A stretch of DNA of 64,000 nt from Ruminococcus flavefaciens (lineage in GTDB: Bacteria > Bacillota > Clostridia > Oscillospirales > Ruminococcaceae). This document shows positions 28,673 to 37,144 of this stretch, one piece after another. The stretch is taken from assembly GCA_015067005.1 (NCBI GenBank), contig SVNH01000006.1, forward strand, positions 62,001 to 126,000. Direction: 5' to 3'. The notes under the pieces were generated by a model. The model had not been told where the DNA came from. It searched no databases and was given only the letters and a program-made list of their open reading frames with translations. The position numbers and the translations under genes are program-made. Each line of letters opens with the position of its first letter. Within the stretch, counting starts at the first letter, position 1.

Positions 28673-30520
28673 ATGAAAAACAAAAGAAAAGTTGAAGATA
28701 TACTTCACAGCGTCAGCGATGATGAAATAGAAAAGATCACATCAGAGTATCCGGACGCTGATAAGAAAAAAATGAACGCTATCTATCGTGAGATAGAACG
28801 CCGTGTTGAGACCGGAAATGATGATTTCTCAGGTGATTCTGTAAGCGGCGTTGAACGCTACAACAGAAATATCGTTGTCCGCAGAGCCGCCACAATAGCA
28901 GCCTGCCTCGCCTTTGTTGCAGCCGGTACAGGTACGATATACGCTCTCAGCCGCAGTTCAAAAACTGTCAGCGACTCCAATTACGCTGCAACTGAAACTA
29001 TCAGCACCGATACCTCAAACACCGAAGCCCTCAACAGCCAGTTAAAAGAGGAAATGACTAAAGTGCAGAAGAATATCGAAGATGCATCTAAAAGCATCGA
29101 AGATTCTTATGTTAAGTCAGACATTCCGGACGATATAACCAAGGAATGGCTTCTGAAGCGCTGTCAGAATTCCGAAAATAATTTCAAAAAGTGCTATATG
29201 GAGACTATGGAGAAGAGCGGATTAGGTCTTTGTGTAAGGGCGCGTGATAACGAAAAGGGTATAATGTATGAGCATTACAGTGAATCATATATAACTGACT
29301 ACGCCTATAACGGCAAACGCATCTCCCTGTGGAGCGCGCCTGATAAACAGCCTGATATTGTCGAAAACCCGGTTGAAAACCTTACGACTTTCGCTTACAG
29401 CGATTTTCTGAATGACTTAAATCTATGGTCAATAGAGGGCAGAGAAGAATACCTCGGAAGGCAGTGCGCTGTAATTCTGTACAGTTCAAAGCTGACCGGT
29501 GCTGACGGCGAAAGCCGGAACAAGACTGAATACTGCATCGACCTCGAAACAGGTATAATCCTGAGAGCAGCAGTTATTGAAGGTGATATCAAAGAGTACA
29601 CAATGGAAACCTTCAAGTTCTATGTTGATGATGATGCAACTATGATACCAACCCCGCAGGATATAAAGAAGATGATCGCTGACGGCGGATATGTTCCCGA
29701 AGAAGGTCTCAGTCTTGATTTCCTTGACAAAGAGCCTTTGCAGTCTGCAACGAAAGCAGCGTCAAAAGCTTCCGAAGCAGACCTCTCCAAGGACGAGATC
29801 TATGACCTCTGTATGAACGCTCAGGAGCACTATGACAATCTCGCCGCTTCATATCTTTACGAATGCCACAGCTCGATCCGTCATCCGGACGCTGATAATC
29901 CGAAAGTTTCATATTATCATATCACAGCCGATATGACCGTTGATAACAAAGCAGGTACTCTCTGGGCAAAGCGCACAATGGAAACAAGCTATGATAACGA
30001 TCCCACACTCAACAAGTCAGTTGAGGAATACTTCAAGCACAAGGGCACTACCGTCAGTGCAACCATAGATACAGAAAACGATTGGAGTTCAAAGTATTAT
30101 CACCTTACTCACGATGCCACTGTTGACACTGACTCCGCATACGGCTATTGCCCGGTAGATACGTTCTTCACTCCCGATCATCTGACCAAAGCCTTATTAG
30201 AAGACAGAAGTAACTGGCTCATCGTTAAAAAGGATATTATCGCCGACAGATACTGTGTTCAGCTCAACGGAAGCAATGACAGCTACGGCAATTTCAACAT
30301 TTGGGTAGACACAGAGACAGGCGTTTGGCTCAGATACACATTGGACTCTCCAAATACTGCCGATACAGACAGATCATATGCTACGTTTGAGATCAACAGT
30401 ATCGAATTCAACACAGATCAGAGCAAAATATATACCGCTGCACAGTTCAAGAAGGATATTGAAGGCTATACCTGTCCCGATGCTTACGGCAATACAAGTC
30501 TTGATTTTCTCGATGAATAA
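28673..30520 (+). CDS. Putative transmembrane anti-sigma factor with duplicated extracellular domain
   Basis: The 615-residue protein has a short cytoplasmic N terminus (about 1-70, acidic and helical, suited to holding the ECF sigma factor), one membrane helix (about 72-93) and a long extracellular part. The extracellular part is made of two related units (about 145-355 and 375-615), each ending in a similar motif (LSLDFLDKE and TSLDFLDE), with a beta-rich MucB/RseB-like or LolA-like appearance. No zinc-binding ZAS motif is seen. The role is inferred from position directly behind the sigma gene (AAAGGAG site) and topology. The extracellular units could sense cell-wall or substrate signals. 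Confidence 0.65.
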   Translation: MKNKRKVEDILHSVSDDEIEKITSEYPDADKKKMNAIYREIERRVETGNDDFSGDSVSGVERYNRNIVVRRAATIAACLAFVAAGTGTIYALSRSSKTVSDSNYAATETISTDTSNTEALNSQLKEEMTKVQKNIEDASKSIEDSYVKSDIPDDITKEWLLKRCQNSENNFKKCYMETMEKSGLGLCVRARDNEKGIMYEHYSESYITDYAYNGKRISLWSAPDKQPDIVENPVENLTTFAYSDFLNDLNLWSIEGREEYLGRQCAVILYSSKLTGADGESRNKTEYCIDLETGIILRAAVIEGDIKEYTMETFKFYVDDDATMIPTPQDIKKMIADGGYVPEEGLSLDFLDKEPLQSATKAASKASEADLSKDEIYDLCMNAQEHYDNLAASYLYECHSSIRHPDADNPKVSYYHITADMTVDNKAGTLWAKRTMETSYDNDPTLNKSVEEYFKHKGTTVSATIDTENDWSSKYYHLTHDATVDTDSAYGYCPVDTFFTPDHLTKALLEDRSNWLIVKKDIIADRYCVQLNGSNDSYGNFNIWVDTETGVWLRYTLDSPNTADTDRSYATFEINSIEFNTDQSKIYTAAQFKKDIEGYTCPDAYGNTSLDFLDE

Positions 30521-30533
30521 CGCTATATATGCA

Positions 30534-30559
30534 AAAAGCGCACCATTAGGTGCGCTTTT
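30534..30559. terminator. Bidirectional terminator between anti-sigma gene and folD
   Basis: An 11-bp perfect stem (AAAAGCGCACC with GGTGCGCTTTT) with loop ATTA has T runs on both strands and lies between two converging genes. Confidence 0.85.
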
Positions 30560-30561
30560 AA

Positions 30562-31419
30562 TTATGCCAAGCCGTTCTGCTGTTTTGCAGCTGTGAGGGT
30601 ATTTTTCATGAGCATTGCTATCGTCATAGGTCCTACGCCGCCCGGTACAGGAGTAATATAGGAAGCCTTCTTCTCTGCTGATTCATACTCGACATCTCCG
30701 CAGAGTTTTCCGTCATCGAGACGATTCATACCAACGTCGATAACTACTGCGCCTTCCTTTATCATATCTCCGGTAACGAAATTAGCACGTCCGACTGCTA
30801 CTACAAGTATATCAGCGCCGAGACACACTTCCTTGAGATTCTGTGTTTTTGAATGGCATACAGTTACTGTGCCGCTCTCATGAAGAAGAAGCATTGCCAT
30901 TGGCTTGCCTACTATGTTGCTGCGTCCGATTACTACGCACTGCTTGCCTGCGATCTTAGTACCTGTGCTCTCGATAAGACGCATAACACCAGCCGGTGTG
31001 CATGGCAGGAACGCATAATCGCCTATCATTATCTTACCTACGTTTACAGGGTGGAAAGCATCAACATCCTTATCAGGTGAAATAGCATTGATAACTGTTT
31101 TTTCGTCGATATGCTTCGGAAGTGGAAGCTGAACGAGTATACCGTTCACCTTGTCATCACGGTTAAGTACATTCACAAGATCAAGGAGCTGTTCCTGAGT
31201 TGTGTTTTCATCAAGCGCATATTCATATGACTGGAAGCCGACTGCCTCGCAAGCCTTCTTCTTATTATTTACATAAACTCTTGAAGCCGGATTGTTTCCG
31301 ACAATAACTACCGCAAGACCTACTTTAAGTCCTTTTTCCTCACGAAGCTTTGCAGCCTCTTCCTTGACTTCCTGTTTAACGCTGGCTGATACAGCCTTTC
31401 CGTCTATAATCTGTGACAT
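30562..31419 (-). CDS. folD: Methylenetetrahydrofolate dehydrogenase/cyclohydrolase
   Basis: FolD interconverts 5,10-methylene-, methenyl- and 10-formyl-tetrahydrofolate in one-carbon metabolism, using NADP. The substrate loop with catalytic lysine (YVNNKKKACEAVG), the ILVQLPLPKHI motif, the Rossmann nucleotide loop VIGRSNIVGKPMA and the closing PVPGGVGPMTIAML are all present. The product is 285 residues from ATG 31419, which lies 7 bases after GGAG; another ATG six bases upstream abuts the site. The gene starts two bases after the lgt stop, so it is translated from the same transcript as lgt. Confidence 0.97.
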   Translation of the reverse strand: MSQIIDGKAVSASVKQEVKEEAAKLREEKGLKVGLAVVIVGNNPASRVYVNNKKKACEAVGFQSYEYALDENTTQEQLLDLVNVLNRDDKVNGILVQLPLPKHIDEKTVINAISPDKDVDAFHPVNVGKIMIGDYAFLPCTPAGVMRLIESTGTKIAGKQCVVIGRSNIVGKPMAMLLLHESGTVTVCHSKTQNLKEVCLGADILVVAVGRANFVTGDMIKEGAVVIDVGMNRLDDGKLCGDVEYESAEKKASYITPVPGGVGPMTIAMLMKNTLTAAKQQNGLA

Positions 31420-31421
31420 AA

Positions 31422-32669
31422 TCATTCTCCTTTTTCACTGTCATTTTGCGGCTCTTCTTCCGCATCGCTTACTTTTCCATCCTCAGCAGTTTCAGCGGCT
31501 TCACTTTTATTTTCCTCATCCGCTTCCGCTGCTTCACCAACGTTTTCATCTGCATCCTCATCGTCCTCAGACTTGTCCGATGCATCATCATCCTTGCCGA
31601 TAATGCTGTCATAATCGTCGTCATCATCATCGTCATATACAGGAATATCCTCGTCCTCATCATCGTCAGCAGAATAGATGTCCTCAACCGGCATACCCAT
31701 ACGCTTTCTGCGGCTTTCCTCGATAAGTCTGTGGGATTCCTCTGAACCGACGTAAAGCTGGAATGATTCCGGATCACGTCTGTATTTGCTGTATATCACA
31801 AGCTGGAGTATGACTGAAGCTACTACCAGAACTATCGAAAGGAGCTGTGATATTCTGAGGTTGCTGTCACCGATATAGAGACTGTCTGTACGAAGTCCCT
31901 CTACGAAAGCTCTTTCAATTCCGTACCAGCTGAGATACATCAGGAATATCTGTCCGTCATATTTTCTGTGCTTTGAATACCATGAAAGGATGATGAATCC
32001 GAGTATACACCAGAGCGATTCATAAAGGAAGCACGGATGTACTGTCTTTTCCCACATCATAGTTGCCTGATCGTGTGCATACATCGAGCCGCCTTCCTGA
32101 GTTTCACGGATAATGGTATTCTGTATCTCGCCGCCTGTCATTCCGAAGAAGCTGCTGGTATTAGTACCGAAAGCTTCCTGATTTACGAAGTTGCCCCATC
32201 TTCCGACACCCTGTCCGATAAGGAAGCCGAGAACTGTTATATCGAGCATAGGCAGCTTTCTTACCTTGCGTATCTTACACATGAGCAGTCCGACCAGTAA
32301 AGCGCCTATGATACCTCCATAGATAGCAAGTCCGCCGCTCCGGATATTGACAGCAGATTTTAAAGTCTCACCGAAGCTGTCTTTTTTGAATTCGCTGAAA
32401 TTGAATAAAACGTAGTAAAGTCTTGCACCTATGATACCGCCGAGAACGCCGCCTATAACAGCATCAACAGCTCTGTCTGAATCAAGACCGAATCTTTTCA
32501 TCTTCGGGAAGCAATACAGAAGTGCAAGGAGAAGTCCTGTTGTTATTAGTATGCCATACCACTGTATTGCAAGACCGCCAACTGTAAAGGCTGTTGGATC
32601 AATATGGAATCTCCAGCCAAGTTCAGGGAAATAGATTTCCGTTGTATCTTTGATCCTATCAACTGTCAT
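31422..32669 (-). CDS. lgt: Prolipoprotein diacylglyceryl transferase with acidic tail
   Basis: Lgt moves diacylglycerol from phosphatidylglycerol to the lipobox cysteine of prolipoproteins at the membrane. The conserved signature GRWGNFVNQEAFG and about seven membrane helices occupy roughly residues 25-300. The protein is about 415 residues, whereas Lgt is usually 260-300: the extra part is a C-terminal cytoplasmic tail of about 85 residues made mostly of Asp and Glu. I prefer ATG 32669, coupled to the M16 gene whose stop is just upstream; a GTG at 32678 overlaps that stop and is possible. The gene is in an operon with M16 peptidases and folD. Confidence 0.93.
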   Translation of the reverse strand: MTVDRIKDTTEIYFPELGWRFHIDPTAFTVGGLAIQWYGILITTGLLLALLYCFPKMKRFGLDSDRAVDAVIGGVLGGIIGARLYYVLFNFSEFKKDSFGETLKSAVNIRSGGLAIYGGIIGALLVGLLMCKIRKVRKLPMLDITVLGFLIGQGVGRWGNFVNQEAFGTNTSSFFGMTGGEIQNTIIRETQEGGSMYAHDQATMMWEKTVHPCFLYESLWCILGFIILSWYSKHRKYDGQIFLMYLSWYGIERAFVEGLRTDSLYIGDSNLRISQLLSIVLVVASVILQLVIYSKYRRDPESFQLYVGSEESHRLIEESRRKRMGMPVEDIYSADDDEDEDIPVYDDDDDDDYDSIIGKDDDASDKSEDDEDADENVGEAAEADEENKSEAAETAEDGKVSDAEEEPQNDSEKGE

Positions 32670-32674
32670 TGCTT

Positions 32675-33949
32675 TCACATCCCTTCTATAACCGACATTA
32701 CAAGCTTATCACGCTTCAGTTCAGTTTTCATGAACTCAAGAACGTCATCACAGTTCATTTCTGAAAGCACAGTAATAGCATCATAAGGTCCTGTTTCTTC
32801 CATATGTGAATTCATCATAAGATTTGCGACCGATTCAACATTGTTGAGCTCCCTTACGAGCATTCCGTAAGTTGATTTCTTGATACGCTGGAAGTCCTTT
32901 TCACATATGCCTTCCTTTATCATGCGGTCAACTTCATCAGCCAGCGAATCTCTTACGACCGCCGGAGAATCTGATTCACCGCTGAATATAACGGTAAAGT
33001 AGCCATCGCCGGTAAATATTTCAGTGCCGAAGCTTGAATTGATTATGCCATCCTTGAGAAGTCTCTGATACATATCGGATGAAGCATCGGAAAGTATCGA
33101 AGCTGCTATCGAAGCCTGCATCGACTTTACAAGTCTTTCCTCACTGCGGCAGTCGGTGCATTTATAGCCGATATTGAATATTGAAGCGCCGACAGGCTGC
33201 TTTTCGATGAGTTCCTTCTGAACTATCGTATCGGGCTCTTCAGGGAATACTGTTTCAAGCCCCTTATCCTCACATGGCTTCAGGCATTCATCGCATATTG
33301 CAAGAACTTCGTCCGCACTGATATTGCCTGCAATAGAAAGCACCATATTATTGAGGTTATAGAATGTATGATAACACTTGTAGAGGAGATCAGCGTCTAT
33401 CTGAGCGATACTCTCAACAGTACCGGCAATGTCTATCTTGACCGGGTGCTCGTGATACATACATCTCAGCATATTGAAAAATACACGCCATTCCGGATTA
33501 TCATTGGTCATTTTTATCTCCTGACCTATTATACCCTGCTCTTTATCGACCGTCGCCTGTGTGAAGTAAGGCTTCTGAACGAAATCGAGGAGTATTCTCA
33601 GCGATTCCTGATAATTTTTTGAGCAGCTGAAAAGATAAGCAGTCTTGTCGAATGAGGTGAAAGCGTTTCCGGAAGCGCCGGTCTTGGCATAAAGCTCAAA
33701 AACATCGCAGTCCTCATTCTCAAAAAGCTTATGCTCGAGGAAATGTGCAATTCCTTCCGGAACTGTGGTGTAATCCTTATCGCCCTTCTGACGGAACATA
33801 GTATTAATAGAGCCGTATTTAGTACCGAAAAGCGCTTCAACGCTGCTGAAGCCTTTCATTTCGCATATATAGATGTCCAGACCGCTGCTATGCTTGACAT
33901 GGATACAGCTGTCGCCGGTTTTCGGGCTTGTTATAACTTCCTTTACCAT
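32675..33949 (-). CDS. M16 family zinc metallopeptidase (YmfH-like)
   Basis: The 424-residue protein has an M16 (insulinase/processing peptidase) N-terminal domain with the inverted zinc motif HFLEH (in GIAHFLEHKLFENED) and the downstream glutamate expected about 76 residues later, then a second M16 domain. It resembles the YmfH half of the YmfF/YmfH pair of Firmicutes, in which two half-size subunits close around peptide substrates. Its ATG overlaps the stop of the upstream partner gene by one base (TAATG). There is no signal peptide, so it is cytoplasmic. Confidence 0.88.
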   Translation of the reverse strand: MVKEVITSPKTGDSCIHVKHSSGLDIYICEMKGFSSVEALFGTKYGSINTMFRQKGDKDYTTVPEGIAHFLEHKLFENEDCDVFELYAKTGASGNAFTSFDKTAYLFSCSKNYQESLRILLDFVQKPYFTQATVDKEQGIIGQEIKMTNDNPEWRVFFNMLRCMYHEHPVKIDIAGTVESIAQIDADLLYKCYHTFYNLNNMVLSIAGNISADEVLAICDECLKPCEDKGLETVFPEEPDTIVQKELIEKQPVGASIFNIGYKCTDCRSEERLVKSMQASIAASILSDASSDMYQRLLKDGIINSSFGTEIFTGDGYFTVIFSGESDSPAVVRDSLADEVDRMIKEGICEKDFQRIKKSTYGMLVRELNNVESVANLMMNSHMEETGPYDAITVLSEMNCDDVLEFMKTELKRDKLVMSVIEGM

Positions 33950-35214
33950 TAAGCCTTTCCCCCTTTATCAAGCATAAGATATACACTGTCAAGACGAAGC
34001 GTTTTAGCTGCTTCGATTATGCGTTCCTTTGTAACATTGCTGTAATCCTCAAACTGCTCCTGAGGTGATTTAATTTTGCCGTCGCAGAAGCGTTCAAAAT
34101 ACCAGCCCGAATATGAAGCCTGTGTGTCGCCGACCTGAGTAAGGGCGTTATCAAGGCTGAGGAGCGCACTCTGTATCTCTTCGTCAGTAACATTGCCGCT
34201 GCGTATCTCATCAAGCTGACGGAGTATCTCCGCCTTTGACTTTTCGATGTTATCGCGTTCAACTCCGATGTCTACCATGAGAGTTCCCTTCGGGCTCGTA
34301 TAACGGCAGGCACAGTAATAACAAAGGCTCATTTTTTCACGCACATTCAGAAACAGCTTTGATACCGGAGTTTCACCGAAGATAGTGCTGAGCATTTTCA
34401 GTGCAAATATATCATCCGAATCGCTCTTGAAGTTCATTACCATCTTGCACTGAAGAACATCATATTCATCAGATACCGTAACAGTTTCAGGCTTTGCAGG
34501 ACTGATCCGGCAAAACTCTATTCTGCCGGAATTTCTGCTGATACCCGCAAAGCTTTCTCTGAACATTTCAAGCACCTTCGGTTCTTCCTCAGGAGCGATG
34601 TAGTATATCTCAATCTGAGCTGTTTCAAGAAGTCTGCGGTAAGCCTTGTAAGCCTCAGCTGAGGTGATAGCGCTTGCAGCCTCTTTAGTACCGTAGCACG
34701 AAAACTCAGCCGGTTCGCCGCTGAACGCTATCTCTGCCGCTCTTGAAAGTGCGTATCCGCGCTTGTTATTGAGTTCCGCGTCAATACGGTCAAGAAGGTC
34801 CTTTTTCGTGATTGCAAATGATTCAGCATCGAATTCGCCGTTTTCGGCATTCGGCTCAAAGATACATCCGCGTATCGTATCGAGCATTTCAGCGTTTACA
34901 TCCTCGCCGTCGATAGCATATTTATTAACTATCCACGAAGAAGTAAGCCCCAGTATCTGAACATCGCCTCTTTTTCTTGAAAAGGTACTCAAAGCAGCAC
35001 CATAGAGCGAAGAAAGCTTCTCGTTCAGCAATGCAAGAGTTTTATACTTGCTGCTCGATGATGACAGAACTCCCACGCCCAGCGCGTTAGCCGTGGCTGA
35101 CTCGCCTGAAAGCTCTGTGATGAACCTTACCGTCAGAGAACCTGTTTTGAACTTCTCGTCGATTATCGAGGAAAATCCGATATTTCCGGCAAGTTCGGTC
35201 CTTTTATATCTCAT
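33949..35214 (-). CDS. M16 family peptidase-like protein without zinc motif (YmfF-like)
   Basis: This 421-residue protein has the two-domain M16 fold (for example LGVGVLSSSSSKYKT and the C-terminal SLCYYCACRYTSPKG) but lacks HxxEH, so it is probably the non-catalytic partner of the peptidase encoded next. Such pairs form heterodimeric clam-shell enzymes. It is the first gene of an operon that continues with the active M16 subunit, lgt and folD. An AGGAGTG site precedes the ATG at 35214. Confidence 0.82.
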   Translation of the reverse strand: MRYKRTELAGNIGFSSIIDEKFKTGSLTVRFITELSGESATANALGVGVLSSSSSKYKTLALLNEKLSSLYGAALSTFSRKRGDVQILGLTSSWIVNKYAIDGEDVNAEMLDTIRGCIFEPNAENGEFDAESFAITKKDLLDRIDAELNNKRGYALSRAAEIAFSGEPAEFSCYGTKEAASAITSAEAYKAYRRLLETAQIEIYYIAPEEEPKVLEMFRESFAGISRNSGRIEFCRISPAKPETVTVSDEYDVLQCKMVMNFKSDSDDIFALKMLSTIFGETPVSKLFLNVREKMSLCYYCACRYTSPKGTLMVDIGVERDNIEKSKAEILRQLDEIRSGNVTDEEIQSALLSLDNALTQVGDTQASYSGWYFERFCDGKIKSPQEQFEDYSNVTKERIIEAAKTLRLDSVYLMLDKGGKA

Positions 35215-35256
35215 TATATATTTACACTCCTGTTCGGTAGAATAGTATACTTATAC

Positions 35257-35285
35257 ATTATAACACATTTATAATAAAATTACCA
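35257..35285 (-). promoter_or_regulatory. Probable promoter of the M16-lgt-folD operon
   Basis: A perfect TATAAT (35257-35262) with TG one base before it lies about 43 bases upstream of the first start codon. The -35 box 17 bases away is poor (TGGTAA). Confidence 0.45.
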
Positions 35286-35303
35286 TACTTTTTTAAATAT
35301 TGT

Positions 35304-35873
35304 TCAGAGTTTGAGTCCCCGCCATTCAGTCATACCTCTTCTACTGCGCTTGACCTGTGCCCTTATGTAGCGGAATGTATAGTCCTCGCCGCGCTCTGCA
35401 AGCATAGTAAGAAGGAATTCCAGCTTTGCAGCGGTCTCAGCTTCGATGATACGTCTGTGCTTTGCTCTCATGAAGTAGTCAAGCGGCATATGATCGGTAT
35501 AGCGTTCCTTGTTGTAGATCTTTGAAGCCGCCACTCTGTCGCAGAACATCTCAAAAATATACACATCCGGCATCCTCACCGGTTCAAGTTTCTTTGTGAC
35601 AGTGCTGTAATCGGTCCAGTACTCAAAGTGGTGACGATTCCTGCCCTTATGGTGCATCCATGCCTTAGAATAGCCTGTTACCTCACGTTCTTTTTCGTTC
35701 GGACTGCGCTCGCCCTGAAAATACAGCACCCCCGGTATGAACTCAGTCGGTGAGAATTTAGAAAGATCGTGAACAAGTCCGCGGCGTATGATACCGGCTT
35801 TGAAGCAGTGCTCCATGACCTTGTGACGATGTCTGATTATAGTAAACAGATGTCCTTTCAGGTTATCAAACAT
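35304..35873 (-). CDS. DUF5662 family protein
   Basis: The 189-residue protein matches a conserved family of unknown function (DUF5662): HRHKVMEHCFKAGIIRRGL, HDLSKFSPTEF, GYSKAWMHHKGRNRHHFEYW. The many conserved His and Asp residues (HD, HHKGRNRHH) suggest a metal-dependent enzyme of HD-like type, but that is inference. No signal peptide or membrane helix is seen. Its start overlaps the stop of the LacI regulator gene by 8 bases, so it is translated from the same message and may be part of that regulator's response. Confidence 0.75.
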   Translation of the reverse strand: MFDNLKGHLFTIIRHRHKVMEHCFKAGIIRRGLVHDLSKFSPTEFIPGVLYFQGERSPNEKEREVTGYSKAWMHHKGRNRHHFEYWTDYSTVTKKLEPVRMPDVYIFEMFCDRVAASKIYNKERYTDHMPLDYFMRAKHRRIIEAETAAKLEFLLTMLAERGEDYTFRYIRAQVKRSRRGMTEWRGLKL

Positions 35874-36909
35874 TCAATCTGCCTCCGTTAAGGTCAAGAA
35901 CGCTGTTCTTGATGATAAGTTTTCCGCTGATTATGCGTCTTCCCTCGGAATAGGAAGGGTTCGCAAGCTTTTTCACCATGAGTTCAACAGATACCTCTGC
36001 CATTTTCCTTATATCGACTTCCATTGTAGTTATAGCCGGAACGCTTATACTCGAAACGGTATAGTTATCATAACCAACTACTGATACATCTTCGGGAACA
36101 CGAACTCCCTTTGATTTAAGTGCAGCTATAACGCGGAATGCTGTTTCATCACAGTTGCATACAAACGCTGTCGGCATTTCTGACGGGAAATTGATCTTGG
36201 TATATAGTATTCCGCGGTCGTCACGGTCATCGAGAGTCCACTCGCGGTGATACTCAAGACCGTTCTCGATGAGACATTTGAGATAGCCGAGAAATCTGTC
36301 GTTGATACTGCTTGTTGCGTTGAAATTCCCGAAGAATCCGATCTTTTTGTGTCCCATATTGACAAGATGATCGGTAAGGATATAGCTTCCGTTGAAGCTG
36401 TCGGAATTGACCGAATCAACGTCATAGCGGCTGTCGTAGAAATCAACGAACACTACCGGAACATCAACTCTGCTGAGCATTTCGATATACGGACGGTGTA
36501 CTTGTCCGATAACGATAACGCCGTCCGCCTTTTTCTCGGTAAGCATATTCGGAAGAGTGCCGTTATTTTCGTTCTCGGCAGTAACACATTCATAAACCGT
36601 GAACACATTCATCTGCGAAAGCTTATTTGAGATATTAACGGTCAATTCCCAGTAAAAGGTACCTCTCGGACCTACAAAGCGTTCCGAAGTCAGGATACCA
36701 ACACTCTTTCCGATGCTGTTCGGCAGTATAGTTTTTTTCTTGCTGCTGCGTGTATTTGAAGGCTTATACCCCATTTTCTCAGCAACCTCACATATTTTAC
36801 GCCTCATGCTGTCACTTACGCCGTCGCGTCCGGCAAGAGCATTTGAGACAGTTACCACACTTACACCGAGTTTTTCGGCTATATCAAGCATTTTTACTCC
36901 GTTTTTCAT
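35866..36909 (-). CDS. LacI family transcription regulator
   Basis: The 347-residue protein has a LacI helix-turn-helix and hinge at the N terminus (MLDIAEKLGVSVVTVSNALA) and a periplasmic-binding-protein-type sensor domain (GIRVPEDVS-like VRVPEDVSVVGYDNY). It would repress or activate carbohydrate genes in response to a sugar. Two starts are possible, both with ribosome sites: ATG 36909 (AGGTGAAAC) and ATG 36891 (CGGAG). No transporter or glycosidase is adjacent, so its targets lie elsewhere, apart from the overlapping DUF5662 gene. An 18-bp palindrome upstream may be its own operator. Confidence 0.88.
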   Translation of the reverse strand: MKNGVKMLDIAEKLGVSVVTVSNALAGRDGVSDSMRRKICEVAEKMGYKPSNTRSSKKKTILPNSIGKSVGILTSERFVGPRGTFYWELTVNISNKLSQMNVFTVYECVTAENENNGTLPNMLTEKKADGVIVIGQVHRPYIEMLSRVDVPVVFVDFYDSRYDVDSVNSDSFNGSYILTDHLVNMGHKKIGFFGNFNATSSINDRFLGYLKCLIENGLEYHREWTLDDRDDRGILYTKINFPSEMPTAFVCNCDETAFRVIAALKSKGVRVPEDVSVVGYDNYTVSSISVPAITTMEVDIRKMAEVSVELMVKKLANPSYSEGRRIISGKLIIKNSVLDLNGGRLNV

Positions 36910-37014
36910 GTTTCACCTCAAGCTGTATATCATCAATATAATAATTTTCATAAAATCACCTTAATATTATATCATGCTTTAAGTAATAAATAAAGTCCGC
37001 CAGACTAAATTTGT

Positions 37015-37032
37015 GCAATTTAGCGAAATTGC
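37015..37032. promoter_or_regulatory. Palindrome upstream of the LacI gene, possible operator
   Basis: GCAATTT and AAATTGC are perfect 7-bp arms around AGCG, about 110 bases upstream of the LacI gene start. LacI proteins bind even palindromes of this size, but a single site cannot prove the match. Confidence 0.3.
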
Positions 37033-37098
37033 CGTCTCGTTTATATGCAATATGACGACAAACTGCAACTGAATCGAAAAATCCCGTCAGGATCACGG

Positions 37099-37131
37099 CA
37101 AAAAATGACCGGGGCTGTAATCAAGCCCCGG
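37099..37131 (-). terminator. Terminator of the uvrA-uvrB-DUF3810 operon
   Basis: An 8-bp G+C-rich stem (CCGGGGCT with AGCCCCGG) and 7-base loop are followed by TCATTTTTT on the minus strand. Confidence 0.8.
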
Positions 37132-37144
37132 CAGCACTTATAGA

